A DNA stretch of 64,000 nucleotides from Corynespora cassiicola (lineage: Eukaryota; Ascomycota; Dothideomycetes; Pleosporales; Corynesporascaceae): NCBI GenBank assembly GCA_022059125.1, contig JAEUWY010000012.1, forward strand, positions 62,001-126,000. Direction: 5' to 3'. The notes below the pieces were generated by a model. It had not been told where the DNA came from. It saw nothing but the letters and a program-made list of their open reading frames with translations, and ran no database searches. This document shows positions 35,012 to 46,400 of the stretch, piece by piece (the stretch's first letter is position 1; each line of letters begins with the position of its first letter). The position numbers and the translations under genes were made by a program.

Positions 35012-35699
35012 GTTGTTCCGTTGTTTTGTTTTGTTTCTACATGGAGAACTCACATGCCTACCAACTTTCCTGTATTGTTAGTCCTCTCTTTTTGCCCATT
35101 GTTTCTGGCCATGCACCTGCTTGTCCATGACTGTACACTCAAACAATGCCTCGTCACGAGACCAGCCCCACCTCTGTACCGAGACCAATAAAGCCTGAAT
35201 GACACAGCCTCCGAGGACAGAAACGCCCATGGCAACTGATTTTGAATAAAAAAAAACGACAAGATTGATCGTCCCATTGGTATCATAAACCCAAACGTAG
35301 CAGGTAAACCCAGCCATAATGAATTCCGCCCCGCAATGCAACCATGCAAGCATGCAATAACGCCATGGCCATGATATTGGCATACGATACGCCATATTCT
35401 TTTTGTTAAAAACCCCCTCAGTGATTATTCCCCCACATCATGTCGGTGATCCACACACTTGGATAACAAGGCATGCTCTCGAAAGGCTCAGCACAGCCTG
35501 CAGGCCTCAAATCAACCTCTTCCGGCTCTTGAAAGTGCTGCTCTTCTCTTTCTTGATGGAGCATACCTCCATCTTGACCTCTATTTTGACCTGTGGCTAC
35601 ACCCACACGGTTTAGCAATGATTCTGCAAGCTCGTGCAGCAAAAGACAAATGAGATATATAAAAATTAAAGGGCAGTAGAATGCAAAGGCAAGGCGCAA
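35012..35699. other. intergenic
   Basis: Short hydrophobic minus-strand frames (for example 35395-35078) occur, but no homology-like pattern, signal or splice structure supports a gene. An A-run is at 35249-35258. Confidence 0.4.
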
Positions 35700-36584
35700 T
35701 CATGATACCTTGTTGGGGGTAGGGGTGGGCTTGCGCCTGGGTTGTGTGGACAGACCCTTCTTCATGAGCAAGGGGATGATGTCGGAGGCCTTGTTCCGGT
35801 TGATGAACTTGCGGCAGACGGGGCACTGGGAGCGCTTTGGTTCGTTTGGGCCGGAGCGGTTCTCACCGGCGATGAGGGCCTCCATGAGGCAGGCATGGCA
35901 GAAGAGGTGGCCTGGCACAAGAATCGTCAGCGTGGAAACGCACGGGGGGGCGGAAACAGGACGGAACGCACCACAGCTCGTGGCAGTAATGTCCTTGGGG
36001 GTGTCCATGCAAATGACGCAGGTGAAGGTATTGAAGGTGGTGGCCTTGTCATCGGGCCGCTGCTGGGCCTTGACGGCCTCCTCCCGCTGTTTCTGCAGGA
36101 CGTGGTGCACGGGGCCCTTCTCGTCGGACAGGTCGATGGCGTCGATGTCGGCGGGCGGGGTGGTGCGGGCCTTTGTGGCAGCGGCGGAGCCGTCGGGGCG
36201 CTTCAGACGCTTGGACGAGGGGCCCGGGGTGGGCGAGGGTCGCTTGCGCCGTGCATTGCTGGGCGGGTCGCTGGTCAGGTCGACGTAGCCGTTGGGGAGG
36301 CGGGCGTTGCGCGGGCGGGCGGGCGGCATGTCGTCGGGGTTGTCGTGGTTGTCGTCGGCGTCGGCGTCGTCGTCGGGCGAGTCGAGGTAGGGGATGGGCG
36401 AAGGTATGTGCCTGCGGCGGCGGCGGGTGGTGGAGGTGGTGGAGGTGGTGTCGGGGTTGAGGATGGTGTCGAGAAAGGTGGTCTGGGGCGGCTCGGGGCC
36501 GGGCGAGGGCGAGATGCGGAAAGCGTCATCGAAGAAGGTGGGATAGGGCGAGTCGGGCTGGGAGGCGCCACGGTTCGCCGACAT
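35700..36584 (-). CDS. RING-finger E3 ligase, SLX8-like
   Basis: Two exons, 36584-35972 and 35911-35700, with a 60 bp intron (GTGCGT...CCAG), give 274 aa. The intron splits the C3HC4 RING. Joined, it reads TCVICMDTPKDITATSCGHLFCHACLMEAL, then CPVCRKFINRN. The first about 185 residues are disordered, with Pro/Arg/Asp-rich runs and stretches such as YVDLTSDPP and IDAIDLSDE that resemble SUMO-interacting motifs (hydrophobic core next to acidic residues). RING at the C-terminus plus N-terminal SIM-like motifs is the layout of SLX8/RNF4 SUMO-targeted ubiquitin ligases, which act in the nucleus on DNA repair. Splicing at GTATCA near the stop to an acceptor about 90 bp on could give an alternative tail. 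Divergent from MIP1 over 446 bp. Confidence 0.8.
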   Translation of the reverse strand: MSANRGASQPDSPYPTFFDDAFRISPSPGPEPPQTTFLDTILNPDTTSTTSTTRRRRRHIPSPIPYLDSPDDDADADDNHDNPDDMPPARPRNARLPNGYVDLTSDPPSNARRKRPSPTPGPSSKRLKRPDGSAAATKARTTPPADIDAIDLSDEKGPVHHVLQKQREEAVKAQQRPDDKATTFNTFTCVICMDTPKDITATSCGAFRPVSAPPCVSTLTILVPGHLFCHACLMEALIAGENRSGPNEPKRSQCPVCRKFINRNKASDIIPLLMKKGLSTQPRRKPTPTPNKVS

Positions 36585-37030
36585 GGTGGGAGGGGCGAGA
36601 GCGAAGAGAGCGGATCAGAAGAGGTGACGCTGTATAGAGAGCCGGCGAGAGGAGGAGGGCAGCCAGACGCCGAAGCGAAGGCCCTGCGACGGTAGCTAGC
36701 CTCGTCCGTGGCTTCGCCTGTGGCTTCGTCTAGGGCTGCGTCTATCCGTGCTCGGTCTACTCGGCCTACGCGGCCCAGGGCTTCGTCTAGGGCTTCGTCT
36801 AGGGCTTCGTCTAGGGGGTCGTCTAGGGCTCCGTCTACGTGGCTGGGCAGGGGAGTGGTGGTTGGCAGGCCGTCTAGTCCCGGCTAGTCTCAGCCCTGCC
36901 AAGATTCCGCGCCAAAACGAAACCTCCATGACGCCCGCCATCGCCATTCACCCCCTCCGACTCCCCCCGCCGACGCCTCTGCGCTCCCTCGGCCCCCGCA
37001 TGGAGCCACTCTCCGCCCGCTGACGCGACC
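36585..37030. promoter_or_regulatory. divergent promoter, RING gene / MIP1
   Basis: 446 bp between the start codons of the RING gene and the mitochondrial polymerase gene, containing a 12-bp minisatellite. No specific factor site claimed. Confidence 0.5.
36700..36840. repeat. 12-bp minisatellite GGCTTCGTCTAG
   Basis: Near-perfect copies of GGCTTCGTCTAG run from about 36776 to 36838, with degenerate related units back to about 36700. It lies in the divergent promoter between the RING and polymerase genes. Confidence 0.85.
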
Positions 37031-40000
37031 ATGCGCTGCTCACGCCCGGCACGCACCGCCAGGCTCCTGTCGCGACCGCGCTGCCCTGCCTCGCCCGCAA
37101 GCTCCCCTATCTGGTCCAGCCCGCGACGATGCCTCACCGCCGACCACGCCCCGAGCCCCGGTAGCGAGCAGAAGCCCCGGAGCCTGTCTGGTATGCAGCA
37201 GGACATGGCCATGTCCACGCCCACTGCACACCCACGCTGACGCTTCCAGTCCCATCCGAAGCCCGCTTCAACGAGATAGGGGTCCAGCAGCTCTCCAGCC
37301 ATGTCCACGCCCAAGTCTTTCCCGGCGCAACCACCTCGCCGCCGCCCGAGCTCGTGGCCCTCTCGAGGGACCACCTCCAGCGCCATGACCTGCTCGGCAA
37401 GAACCAGGACTCGACCCCGCCCGTGGCCTTCGACCTCCCCGTCCTGCAGGGCCACTCGCTCGACGAGCACTTCCACAAGCTGGGCATGGACGCTGCAGAG
37501 CCCTTCCTGACCATGGCAAAGAAGCTGGCCTGGGCCAACCCCCCGCCCAAGCCCCGCAAATGGGTCCAGCGCAGCGGCTGGACAAAGTACAACAGCGACG
37601 GCTCCACCGAGGCCGTCGACGCCCCCGACGAGTCCATGTTGACCTTCGACACCGAGGTCATGTGGAAGGAGACGTCGTTTGCCTGCATGGCCTGTGCCGT
37701 CAGTCCCACGGCCTGGTACGCCTGGATATCGCCCTGGTTGCTGGGCGAGTCCAGCTCGGACCGCCACCTGATTCCCCTCGGCGACCCCACCCAGCCGCGC
37801 ATCATCGTCGGCCACAACATTGGCTTCGATCGCGCGCGGATAGCCGAGGAGTACGACATTCGGCAGTCCAAGAACTCCTTCATCGACACCATGTCGCTGC
37901 ACGTTGCGTCAAACGGCATGTGCTCGCGCCAGAGGCCCTCGTGGATGAAGCACAAGAAGAGCAGGGAGCTGCGCGACAAGATCGCCACCGCCGAGGAGAA
38001 TGCCGAACTCTCGCACCTGCTGGGCTCGGGCGCCATCCCCGACGAGGAGGAGGAGCTGTGGATAGGCCGGAGCGCCATCAATTCGCTGCGAGACGTCGCC
38101 CAGTTCCACTGCAACATCACCATCGACAAGGCCCGCCGGGAGTACTTTGGCGAGCTGGACCGTGACGGCATCGTGGCCCGCCTCGACGAGCTGCTCGACT
38201 ACTGCGCTGCCGATGTCGAAATCACCCACCGCGTCTACCAAAAGGTTTTCCCCCTCTTCCTCGACACGTGCCCGCACCCCGTCAGCTTTGCTGCCCTGCG
38301 CTTCCTCGCCGCCGAGATCCTGCCCGTCAACGAGACCTGGGATGCCTACATCCACAACGCCGAAGCCACCTACCACAAGCTCGACGATGCCGTCAAGGAG
38401 CGCCTCGTCAGCCTGGCCGAAAAGGCCCTAGAGGTCAAGGACAAGCCCGACGTCTACCTCAACGATCCATGGCTCAGTCAGCTGGACTGGTCGGGCCAGG
38501 AGATTCGCATGGTCAAGGGCAAGAAGAAGAACGACCCGCCGCGGCCCGCCGCCCGCCAGAAGATGCCGGGGATGCCACAGTGGTACAAGGATCTGTTCGC
38601 AAAGAACAATGCCCCCATCAGCCTCACGGTGCGAACGCGCGTGGCCCCACTGCTGCTGAGGCTGTCCTGGGACGGCAACCCGCTGGTGTGGTCAGACACG
38701 TACGGATGGACCTACCGGGTTGCGACCGAGCAGGCCGCCAGCTACAGCCAAAAGGGCCTGCAGGAGCTCGACATGGGCGGCGAAGAGAACCTCAAGCTGC
38801 GCGACGACACGCGGCATCGCTACTACAAGGTCCCGCACAAGGACGGCCCCCTCGCGCGGTGCGCCAACCCCCTTGCCAAGGGATACCTCCAGTACTTTGA
38901 AAAGGGGACGCTCAGCTCCGAGTACGAATACGCCAAGGAGGCCCTGCAGATGAACGCCTCATGCTCGTACTGGATCAGTGCCCGGGACAGGATCATGGGG
39001 CAGATGGTCGTCTACAACAACGAGCTGCAGGGCGCGCCCGAGCTCCAGTCCGCTTCCGGAGCCGACGAGCAAGGCGCCGCCGCCGCCAAGGTGGGCTTCA
39101 TCCTCCCGCAGATCATCCCCATGGGCACCATCACCCGCCGAGCCGTGGAGAACACGTGGCTCACGGCCAGCAACGCAAAGGCCAACCGCGTCGGCTCGGA
39201 GCTCAAGTCGATGATCCGAGCGCCCAAGGGGTACTGCTTCGTGGGCGCCGACGTCGACTCGCAGGAGCTGTGGATCGCCAGCCTGGTCGGCGACGCCGCG
39301 TTCCGGCTGCACGGCGGGAATGCGGTCGGCTTCATGACGCTCGAGGGCCAAAAGGCGGCGGGCACCGACCTGCACTCGCGGACGGCGAGCATCCTGGGCA
39401 TATCGAGAAACGACGCCAAGGTGTTCAACTACGGCCGCATCTACGGCGCCGGGCTCAAGTTTGCGGCCACGCTCCTGCGGCAATTCAACCCCGCGCTGAC
39501 CGAGGCGCAAACCACCAAGACGGCCAACGACCTCTACCAGACGACAAAGGGCAAGAAGACGACGCGGCGGCAGCTGCACGAGCGGCCCTTTTGGCGCGGG
39601 GGCACCGAATCGTTCGTCTTCAACAAGCTGGAAGACTTTGCCGAGCAGGAGCGGCCGCGAACCCCCGTGCTGGGGGCCGGCATCACGGAGGCGCTGATGC
39701 GCCGCTACCTCACAAAGGGCGGCTTCATGACGTCGCGCATCAACTGGGCGATCCAGTCGTCCGGGGTCGACTACCTGCACCTCCTGATTGTCAGCATGGA
39801 CTATCTGTCGCGGCTGTACAGCGTCGACGCACGGCTCGCCATTACGGTGCACGACGAGATCCGCTACCTGGTCAAGGACGAGGACAAGTACCGGGCAGCC
39901 ATGGCGCTGCAGGTGGCCAACGTGTGGACCCGGGCCATGTTCTCGCAGCAGATGGGCATCAACGAGCTGCCCCAGTCGTGCGCCTACTTCTCCGCCGTCG

Positions 40001-40584
40001 ACATTGACCACGTCCTGCGCAAGGAGGTGGACATGGACTGCGTCACGCCGAGCCACCGGGACAAGATCCCCCACGGCGAGAGCCTGGACATTGTGGCGCT
40101 GCTCGAAAAGGGCGATGCAGCACGGCTGGACCTGGGCCTCGCGCCCAAGGACGCGCCGGCGGTGGATCGATACGCCTCGTCGTACCAGCCCCGCGTGCCC
40201 GTCATGACGGCCCTGGAGGGCAGCGACCCCACGTCGCCGCCGGCGCTCGCATATCTCAGGGCGCAGGTCACGGGCGACGACAAGGAGCTGCGCGACATCC
40301 TACGGGGCATCCGGGCACCACGGGCGCCCTCGACAACGACGACGACGACGACGACGACGACAAGGACGACGACAAAGAAGACGACGGCAGCGCAGCGCAG
40401 AGAAGAGGACGAGATGATTCGAGACAGCCTGGTCAACTACCAGCAGGTGGCGCACCTCCTCCCCGTGCACGAGCCGTGGAAGAGCAACAAGTTCACCAAG
40501 AGCTGGGACCACCAGGCGAAGCCGGGAGCGTGGCACCACATGCACCCGCGGAGCACCACGCCACGGCCCGTGGGGCGGGCGTGA
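37031..40584 (+). CDS. MIP1: mitochondrial DNA polymerase gamma catalytic subunit
   Basis: Two exons, 37031-37190 and 37250-40584, joined over a 59 bp intron (GTATGC...CCAG with a CTGAC branch site), give 1164 aa. The N-terminus is Arg-rich with few acids (MRCSRPARTARLLSRPR), a clear mitochondrial presequence. Family-A polymerase with 3'-5' exonuclease: Exo I FDTEVMWKE (about 186-194), Exo II GHNIGFDRAR, Exo III YCAADVEITH; Pol A GADVDSQELW (about 719), Pol B KVFNYGRIYGAG (about 780), Pol C ITVHDEIRYL (about 920). All key acidic residues are present. It copies mitochondrial DNA. The C-terminal extension after about residue 1070 holds a Thr run (ACG repeats) and Lys-rich disorder, as in fungal MIP1. 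Long antisense frames are GC shadows. Confidence 0.96.
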
Positions 40585-40634
40585 TTGATTGATTGATTGA
40601 CTGATGGACTGACTGATGGACTGACTGATGGACT
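40583..40634. repeat. GATT run and 12-bp GACTGATGGACT x3 after MIP1 stop
   Basis: Overlapping the MIP1 stop codon, a (GATT)4 run is followed by three perfect copies of GACTGATGGACT at 40599-40610, 40611-40622 and 40623-40634. It lies in the presumed 3' UTR. Confidence 0.95.
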
Positions 40635-41953
40635 GGCCCAGTCTGGCTTCGGATTCACACTTGGTTCGCATTGTAAATATAGATGCTTGTATTATGGATA
40701 TTGTAACGGCCTAGGACATTTTCTTGCATGTACATATATCGGACTCGGCGCTCGGGATTGCCGGCATGCACCACAAGATAGGCATGAAGATAGTAAGCCA
40801 AATGTATAATGGCGGAGAAGGGTGCGACGCCGCACGTCTCTGGCCTGTCGAGTCGAAGCTGGACTGGCGAGCACTGCGTGAGCGGATGGGTGGCATGCGG
40901 CGCCGTGGTGTGATCTAGAATGCTGACCACGCAGCCACCGGCAACGTCTAGAGCCGCAATGCCGATCACGCCAGAGCCGGGGGGGGAGTAGGTAGGGCGC
41001 CGCCCATGTGTGCGTGTGTGTGCGTGTGGGTGGGTGGGTGCCTGCAGCGGCGATACCGGGATGCCAGGGTCTTGCGGGATTGCGACTTTTTTTTTTTTCT
41101 TCTCGTCCTTTCTTCCCCCTCGCTTTCCTTTCCGTTTCCCATGGACCTTGTTCTGGAAAGCTTGCTCCTTTTGGGCAATGTGGGACGGGCGGGCGGCTGA
41201 TGTCGCAAAAGCTGGAGAGGGCGTGCGCTCGCTCGCTACCCCACGAAGATTTCCCGCGCGTATTATTAGCAGCGAGAAGGAAGGGAGACAAAAGGGGGGG
41301 GGAGGGCCCGCAAGGCCGGGGTGGATGGAATGGAAGGATGGAATGGAAGGATTTGGAAGGCCGGGATTGCGCGGGGGGAGGCTAGTCGCTGGCCTAGTTG
41401 CTGGCCTAGTTGCTGGTCTAGTTGCTGGCCTAGTTGCCCTCTGGTTGCCAGGGACCCCTAATCCAGCCCAGCCCGGTGAATGGTTGGCTGGCCGTTCACC
41501 GCCCAGCGCGGGAAAAGTCTGAGCGGCTAGGATCTGGGTTTCGCCTCCTTTCGGTGAAGGTTTTTTCTCTTCCCTTCCTTCTGCCGTGCGCGAATGAAGG
41601 GGGTGGGGGTGGTAGAGGCGGGAGGAATAGGGGACCCACATGGCCTTCTGCCATGGGCAATAAATAACCCGCCCTCTCTCTCGCTTCTGCTTCCCCCCCG
41701 CAATCTCTGTTTGTTTCCCCTTCTCACCCACCCATCTGTATACTCTCTTGGACCAACGCCCTTTGCTCTGACAAGACACGGAAGCCAGCCAGTCAATCAC
41801 TCGGACAGTCACGCCACCACACCACCACCACCAGACTACGTGGCCACGCCTTGCAAATCACACACTCGCGTCGAATCCCGCGACTCTTGACTCTACGACC
41901 TCGCACCCTACACGACCCCTTCCTCCCACGTACCTGCACATCAAACCATCCAA
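40635..41953. other. intergenic / promoter of the 99-aa gene
   Basis: 1.3 kb with low-complexity tracts: a GT-rich run near 41008-41035, a T-run at 41089-41098, GGAAT repeats near 41325-41360 and pyrimidine-rich DNA before 41954. The 385-codon minus-strand frame here is not protein-like. Confidence 0.5.
41389..41436. repeat. 12-bp minisatellite CTGGCCTAGTTG x4
   Basis: Four copies at 41389-41400, 41401-41412, 41413-41424 and 41425-41436; the third has one change (GGTC for GGCC). Confidence 0.95.
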
Positions 41954-42344
41954 ATGGCCTCCCGCGTCTTCCTCCCCCGCCTCGCCGCCGCCGCCGCCCC
42001 TCTTCGCGCCTCCGCACGCGCCGCTCCCCCCAAGGCCGTGAGGTTCAGCTCTTCTTCTTCTTCTTCGTCGAGCAGCAGCAGCAGCAGCACGAGCCGCGTC
42101 TTGCAAATGGCCGGCCAGGCCGAGAAGATGAGTACGTCTTTGCCCTCCCCCTCCCTTCCCTTCCCTTTCCCACCAAAGTTACCTAGTCCAAGCGCCCGAG
42201 CTAACCCGCGTCCCGCATCTAGACCCCCTCGAGGCTGCCGTACCCGTCATGTGGGCCGTATCTGGCGCCTTCATCTTTGCGGCTTGGAGTCGGATTGACG
42301 AGTCGAGCGTCGGGGATAATGTCGAGAAGTTGCTTATTGTTTAG
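41954..42344 (+). CDS. small mitochondrial single-helix membrane protein
   Basis: Two exons, 41954-42131 and 42223-42344, with a 91 bp intron (GTACGT...CTAG, branch GCTAACC), encode 99 aa. The N-terminus MASRVFLPRLAAAAAPLRAS is a textbook mitochondrial presequence. A run of 14 Ser (TCT/TCG/AGC codons) follows at about 32-45. The mature part has one likely membrane helix (AAVPVMWAVSGAFIFAAW) and a conserved-looking tail SRIDESSVGDNVEKLLIV. It is probably an inner-membrane protein, perhaps an accessory subunit of a respiratory complex or ATP synthase; the exact family was not recognised. Spacing and codon use match its core-gene neighbours. Confidence 0.75.
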
Positions 42345-42904
42345 GGGGTGAGGAATGGCTTGATCTTCTTCATCTTCTTCTTCTTCTTTTTCTTCCCTGG
42401 GGTTGAGTTGCATTTGCATTTGCATTGCGATGGGAAATGCATGCAGAAGGAGGGTCATGGAGGGGATATTCCCTCTCGTTGCCCTCCTATGCCACTTTTA
42501 GACGTCCTTTTTTTTGAGTGGGGTCCCCCTTGCGAGGGGTTTGGGCTGGAAATGATAATGGAAATGGAAAGGATACTCGACTTTTGGCATATACAAGTCT
42601 AGAGGCGTTTTGGGGCGGATAGATTTGTCTCGGCGCCTTTTGAGCTGCCGGTCCCTAATGGATTAGATTCTCGTCTGTCGTGTCGTCTGCTTGTGCGTGG
42701 TCGTGAGGCGGGGCGTGATATGAGCCTTGAGGCAGAGCACCACCTCACTTCGAAGGCGTGAAAGGAATTGAATATATTGGATTTTGGTACGATATAGAAA
42801 TAAACTAAACATTCGACGCTGACCAAGTCAAAACTATAGTTGGCCACATGGGCCAACGTCAACACACTCTGTGCGGTTGGACAAAATGGGACATTGAACA
42901 ATCA
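42345..42904. other. convergent 3' intergenic
   Basis: 3' ends of the 99-aa gene and of the giant zinc-finger gene. A TTC-rich run lies at about 42364-42395. No gene. Confidence 0.5.
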
Positions 42905-43443
42905 TTACGGGTAATGGCCACATGCCGGGCAGAAACCAGGAGTAAGTGAGGAATTGGCAGCCCTGCAATTTCCACAGAACCACATCTCAATGCCGCTACT
43001 ACCATTATCTGATGAGACTTTACGTTCGGCTTTTGGCTCTTGTGTTAGGATGTGTTTTGGCTCAACATTCGCAACCTGACCCAAGTCGGACCCCTTGGAG
43101 TCACCATCCTCAGGAGTCAATGATTCCTCGATGGCAACATGAGCCACCCCTTCCTCATCAGGCACGGCCCGAGGGTTCTGGCCTTCCATGTTGCCGTCGA
43201 GTTGGCGGCTCCGTGCAGTAGACGCATCCGAGCCAATTCGATTCTTGTCCTCCAGGGCGGATCGCTCACCATCGACGGATAACTCGTCCCCTTCGTGCTC
43301 GCGTTCGCGGATGACAACATCAGCCATGCCGTCCTCGGTTGGGACAATCTGAATAGTCCGGCCTTCCATGTCGCCGTTGAAGTAAAGGTTCAGTGGTGCG
43401 GATGGATCCACGCGGAGTCGAATCTCTCCACTGTGCTGGCTCC

Positions 43444-43482
<39 letters not shown>

Positions 43483-46400
43483 TGCGGCTTCTCCTGCTCA
43501 TGGGGACATGATAATGTTGCAGGCGGTCTGCTGGATCCGACTCACCCCGTCGCGAGCACGCATGCTGCCGCAGCTCCCCTTCGCTCCCGAGTTGCTGGCC
43601 GCAGTCTTGACATGCACTCTTGTCTAGGCTTTCAGAGGTGGAGGGGGCTTCGAGCGGCGCTACGTGTTCGGGGTCATTGCTCGTGGATGATTCCAGCCGA
43701 GTGTTGAGCTCGGGAGGGGGATGAGCCGTCTCTTTCGGGGTTGGGCTACTGGGGGGAACTTCGGATTGTGGCAGGCGTTCTTGAGCTTGTCTCTTTGGTA
43801 ACTCGCGTTGGTCTTCGTTATTATGAGAGGATGGATTCGTCTCCTTCGAGTCTGGGGACGGGCGATAGGGAGGGTATTTGTCCACGTTGTTATTCGTCTC
43901 GTTCGAGTTTGGGTATGAGTCATAGAGAGAGTATTTTTCCATGTTGTTATTCGTCTTGTTCAAGGCTGGGTATGGGTAATAGAAAGGGTGTTTGTACACG
44001 TCGTTATTCGTCTCGTTCGAGGCTGGGTATGAGTAATAGTAAGGATATCCGTACACGTTGTTATTTGTTTTGTATAAGGCTGGGTCTGGGTAATTGGAAG
44101 GGTATTTGTCCACGTTGTTGTCGTCCGCAGTAGATCCCTCGCTCTTCTCCGTCCGAAATATCGGTACGTACTCTGGAGTATCTTGGTATCCCCCGTAGCC
44201 TGGGTTATTTGGTGGCCATGGATCAGCAGTGTTGGATGGATTAGTGGGTGGAAATATCCCGTCCAGGCCCGAGAGAATGGAGTGGGTGATGGGGCTTTTG
44301 TTGAGCATGCGGTTGCTCGTTTCCTCACGCGCTGGTGACTCATTTTTATCATTTCTAGCATTTCCACCATCTCGGTCTGTGGTTTCGCCTGGTCCGTGGC
44401 TCGTTTCCCCGCGGTTTTCATGGACTTCCTCAGACATGGAGGGTCGTGGCTTTGTGTTTGAAGTTGGGGTATTAGATCCGTGACCTGTGTCATTTGTAGT
44501 TGACGAGGCCTCAGGAATTTCAGCTGATCCAAGAACCCGATGGTCCAATCTGGGTGGGTTGGGAGCGGAACGCTCGGGCGACGCTGCTTCAAACTTGTGT
44601 AACTGGTCGGTGAATCGCTTTTCGATCTCCTCCGTTCCTTTTGCATATCCTTCCACCGTCCCAGTCTCATCATTATCGTTCCAGAACCTATTCGGCCAAG
44701 TTTTGTTATCGAGTACAGGATTCCATGGTTTATTTTCGAATTTTAGCAGCTTTTCAGGCTGCTCTGGCTCTTTCGATACTCGAGGCGAACGCTGCCTTTC
44801 AACTTTGGATTCCTCTGCCTTCTTGTCCGCCTTTGTACTAAGGGAAAGAAGGGCTTCTACCTCTTCCACCGAATAATCGTGTCCGTCGACCAATTTTCGG
44901 AATGATCCATTGTCCGCTATGGATGTTCTTACTGCAGTAGAAGACTGCCTAATCGACTGGAGCATGCTCTCAGGAAGTGTTTTCATTGTTGCGTCTGTAG
45001 TTACCGAACCAGACGCACTATCGGCTTCGTCCCTTTCCTCCTCGTCGTCAGTGCTTCTCTTTCCCTTCGCAGAACCTTCAGAGTCAGCCCTATAATAAGC
45101 TAGTTCATTTCGATCCACTACTGTCTGGTTATTCTCTTCCGACACTTTCGATGTCATTTGCCTAAGAAGTTTGAGTGTACGCTGGCTATTTTCCTTTGTA
45201 GCTTGCATTTGACGAAATTCTCTACTAGTTCTCTCATAGGTCTCCAATAAACGGTCCATTTCATCCGCCTGAGGGAAACTGTCTAACATCTCTGAATTTT
45301 GAGCGATATGGAGGCCGGTCGGCAACTTAGTCCGAGACTCTTGCTGGTCGTTGCTGTTTGTTTCTCTCTTTGAATTATCTTCTTCGCGACTGCTAAAACC
45401 AATTAAAGGTTCTGCAATGTTTTTATCAAAAGCTGGTGCTGATTCGGTTTCGGACCTCGTCCCAGTCTCGCCTGTTACTTGATCATTTGGCTCCTCTCCG
45501 GCAATGGCAATATGGTTGGTATTTGTGAAATCCTCCAGAATTGGCTCCTTTTGTGAGATACCAGGTACCTCAACGACTATGCGTGGGTCTACTACCCTTT
45601 CTGCCTCCGTAAATCCGAAATGCTGGAGCGACACACTTTCTAGCTTGAGAAACGTGTCTTCTGTGCCCAATTCACGTACTCCCAAATGTTCATTGCATTC
45701 AGGACATCTACAGTCAATATGTAGCCTTTCGAATGTTTGCAAAGTTTCGGCCTCTTTAAGTCGGTAGCCAATCATCCCAGAGGGTCTGTAATAACCGGGT
45801 TGGTCTTTAACGATCCATTCATTGAAGCAAGACCCAATATCCACTCTACACATCTTGCAATGCACTTTCAACAGTTCACCTACTCCTCTTTCCAGCTCTT
45901 TCTTATTGCGATTGGTAGGAAAAGAGCCGCTCGGAAGGACCATGTCAATTTCTCGGTGCCACTTTTGGTGTTGATGCAGGGGTTCGATGCTATTGAAAAC
46001 CTTTTCACACCTCGGAAAGTTGCAAGCAAGAGGATTATGGCCAAATTTCGTTTGATGTTTTCTGTCATGCAATATTAATCATCGATATGTCATTGTGACT
46101 GGAGAACGGGTCGGATTGTACCTTAAAGCGTTTTCATCACGGTAAGACCTTCCACAGTGGCAGTGATACCCCTTTGAACTCGTATCTACGTCTTTTATAG
46201 GAGTTTCCGGCTTTTCTCCAGCTCCTACTTCATCTTCTGTGCGAAATTTTAGACTCTCACTTTGTGAAAGATTTAGATGACTCGAGATGTTCGGTCCGTT
46301 GGCATGTGCATTCTCAAATCTTGTAATACCCAAAGAGTCAGGCAGGGATTGAGAGTTTTGACAATCATCATCATCGCTTGCATCCCGATCATCATGAAGA

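Noticed and set aside
35078..35395. Hydrophobic 105-codon minus-strand frame
   Set aside because: No signal, splice or family evidence; composition alone is not enough.
38959..40074. Long antisense frame (371 codons) and other-frame ORFs inside MIP1
   Set aside because: Shadows of a GC-rich coding gene; the polymerase frame has all family motifs.
40655..41812. 385-codon minus-strand frame downstream of MIP1
   Set aside because: Composition is driven by GC and by repeats (it reads the 12-bp array as an ATRP run); no motif, and it overlaps the 5' flank of a real gene.
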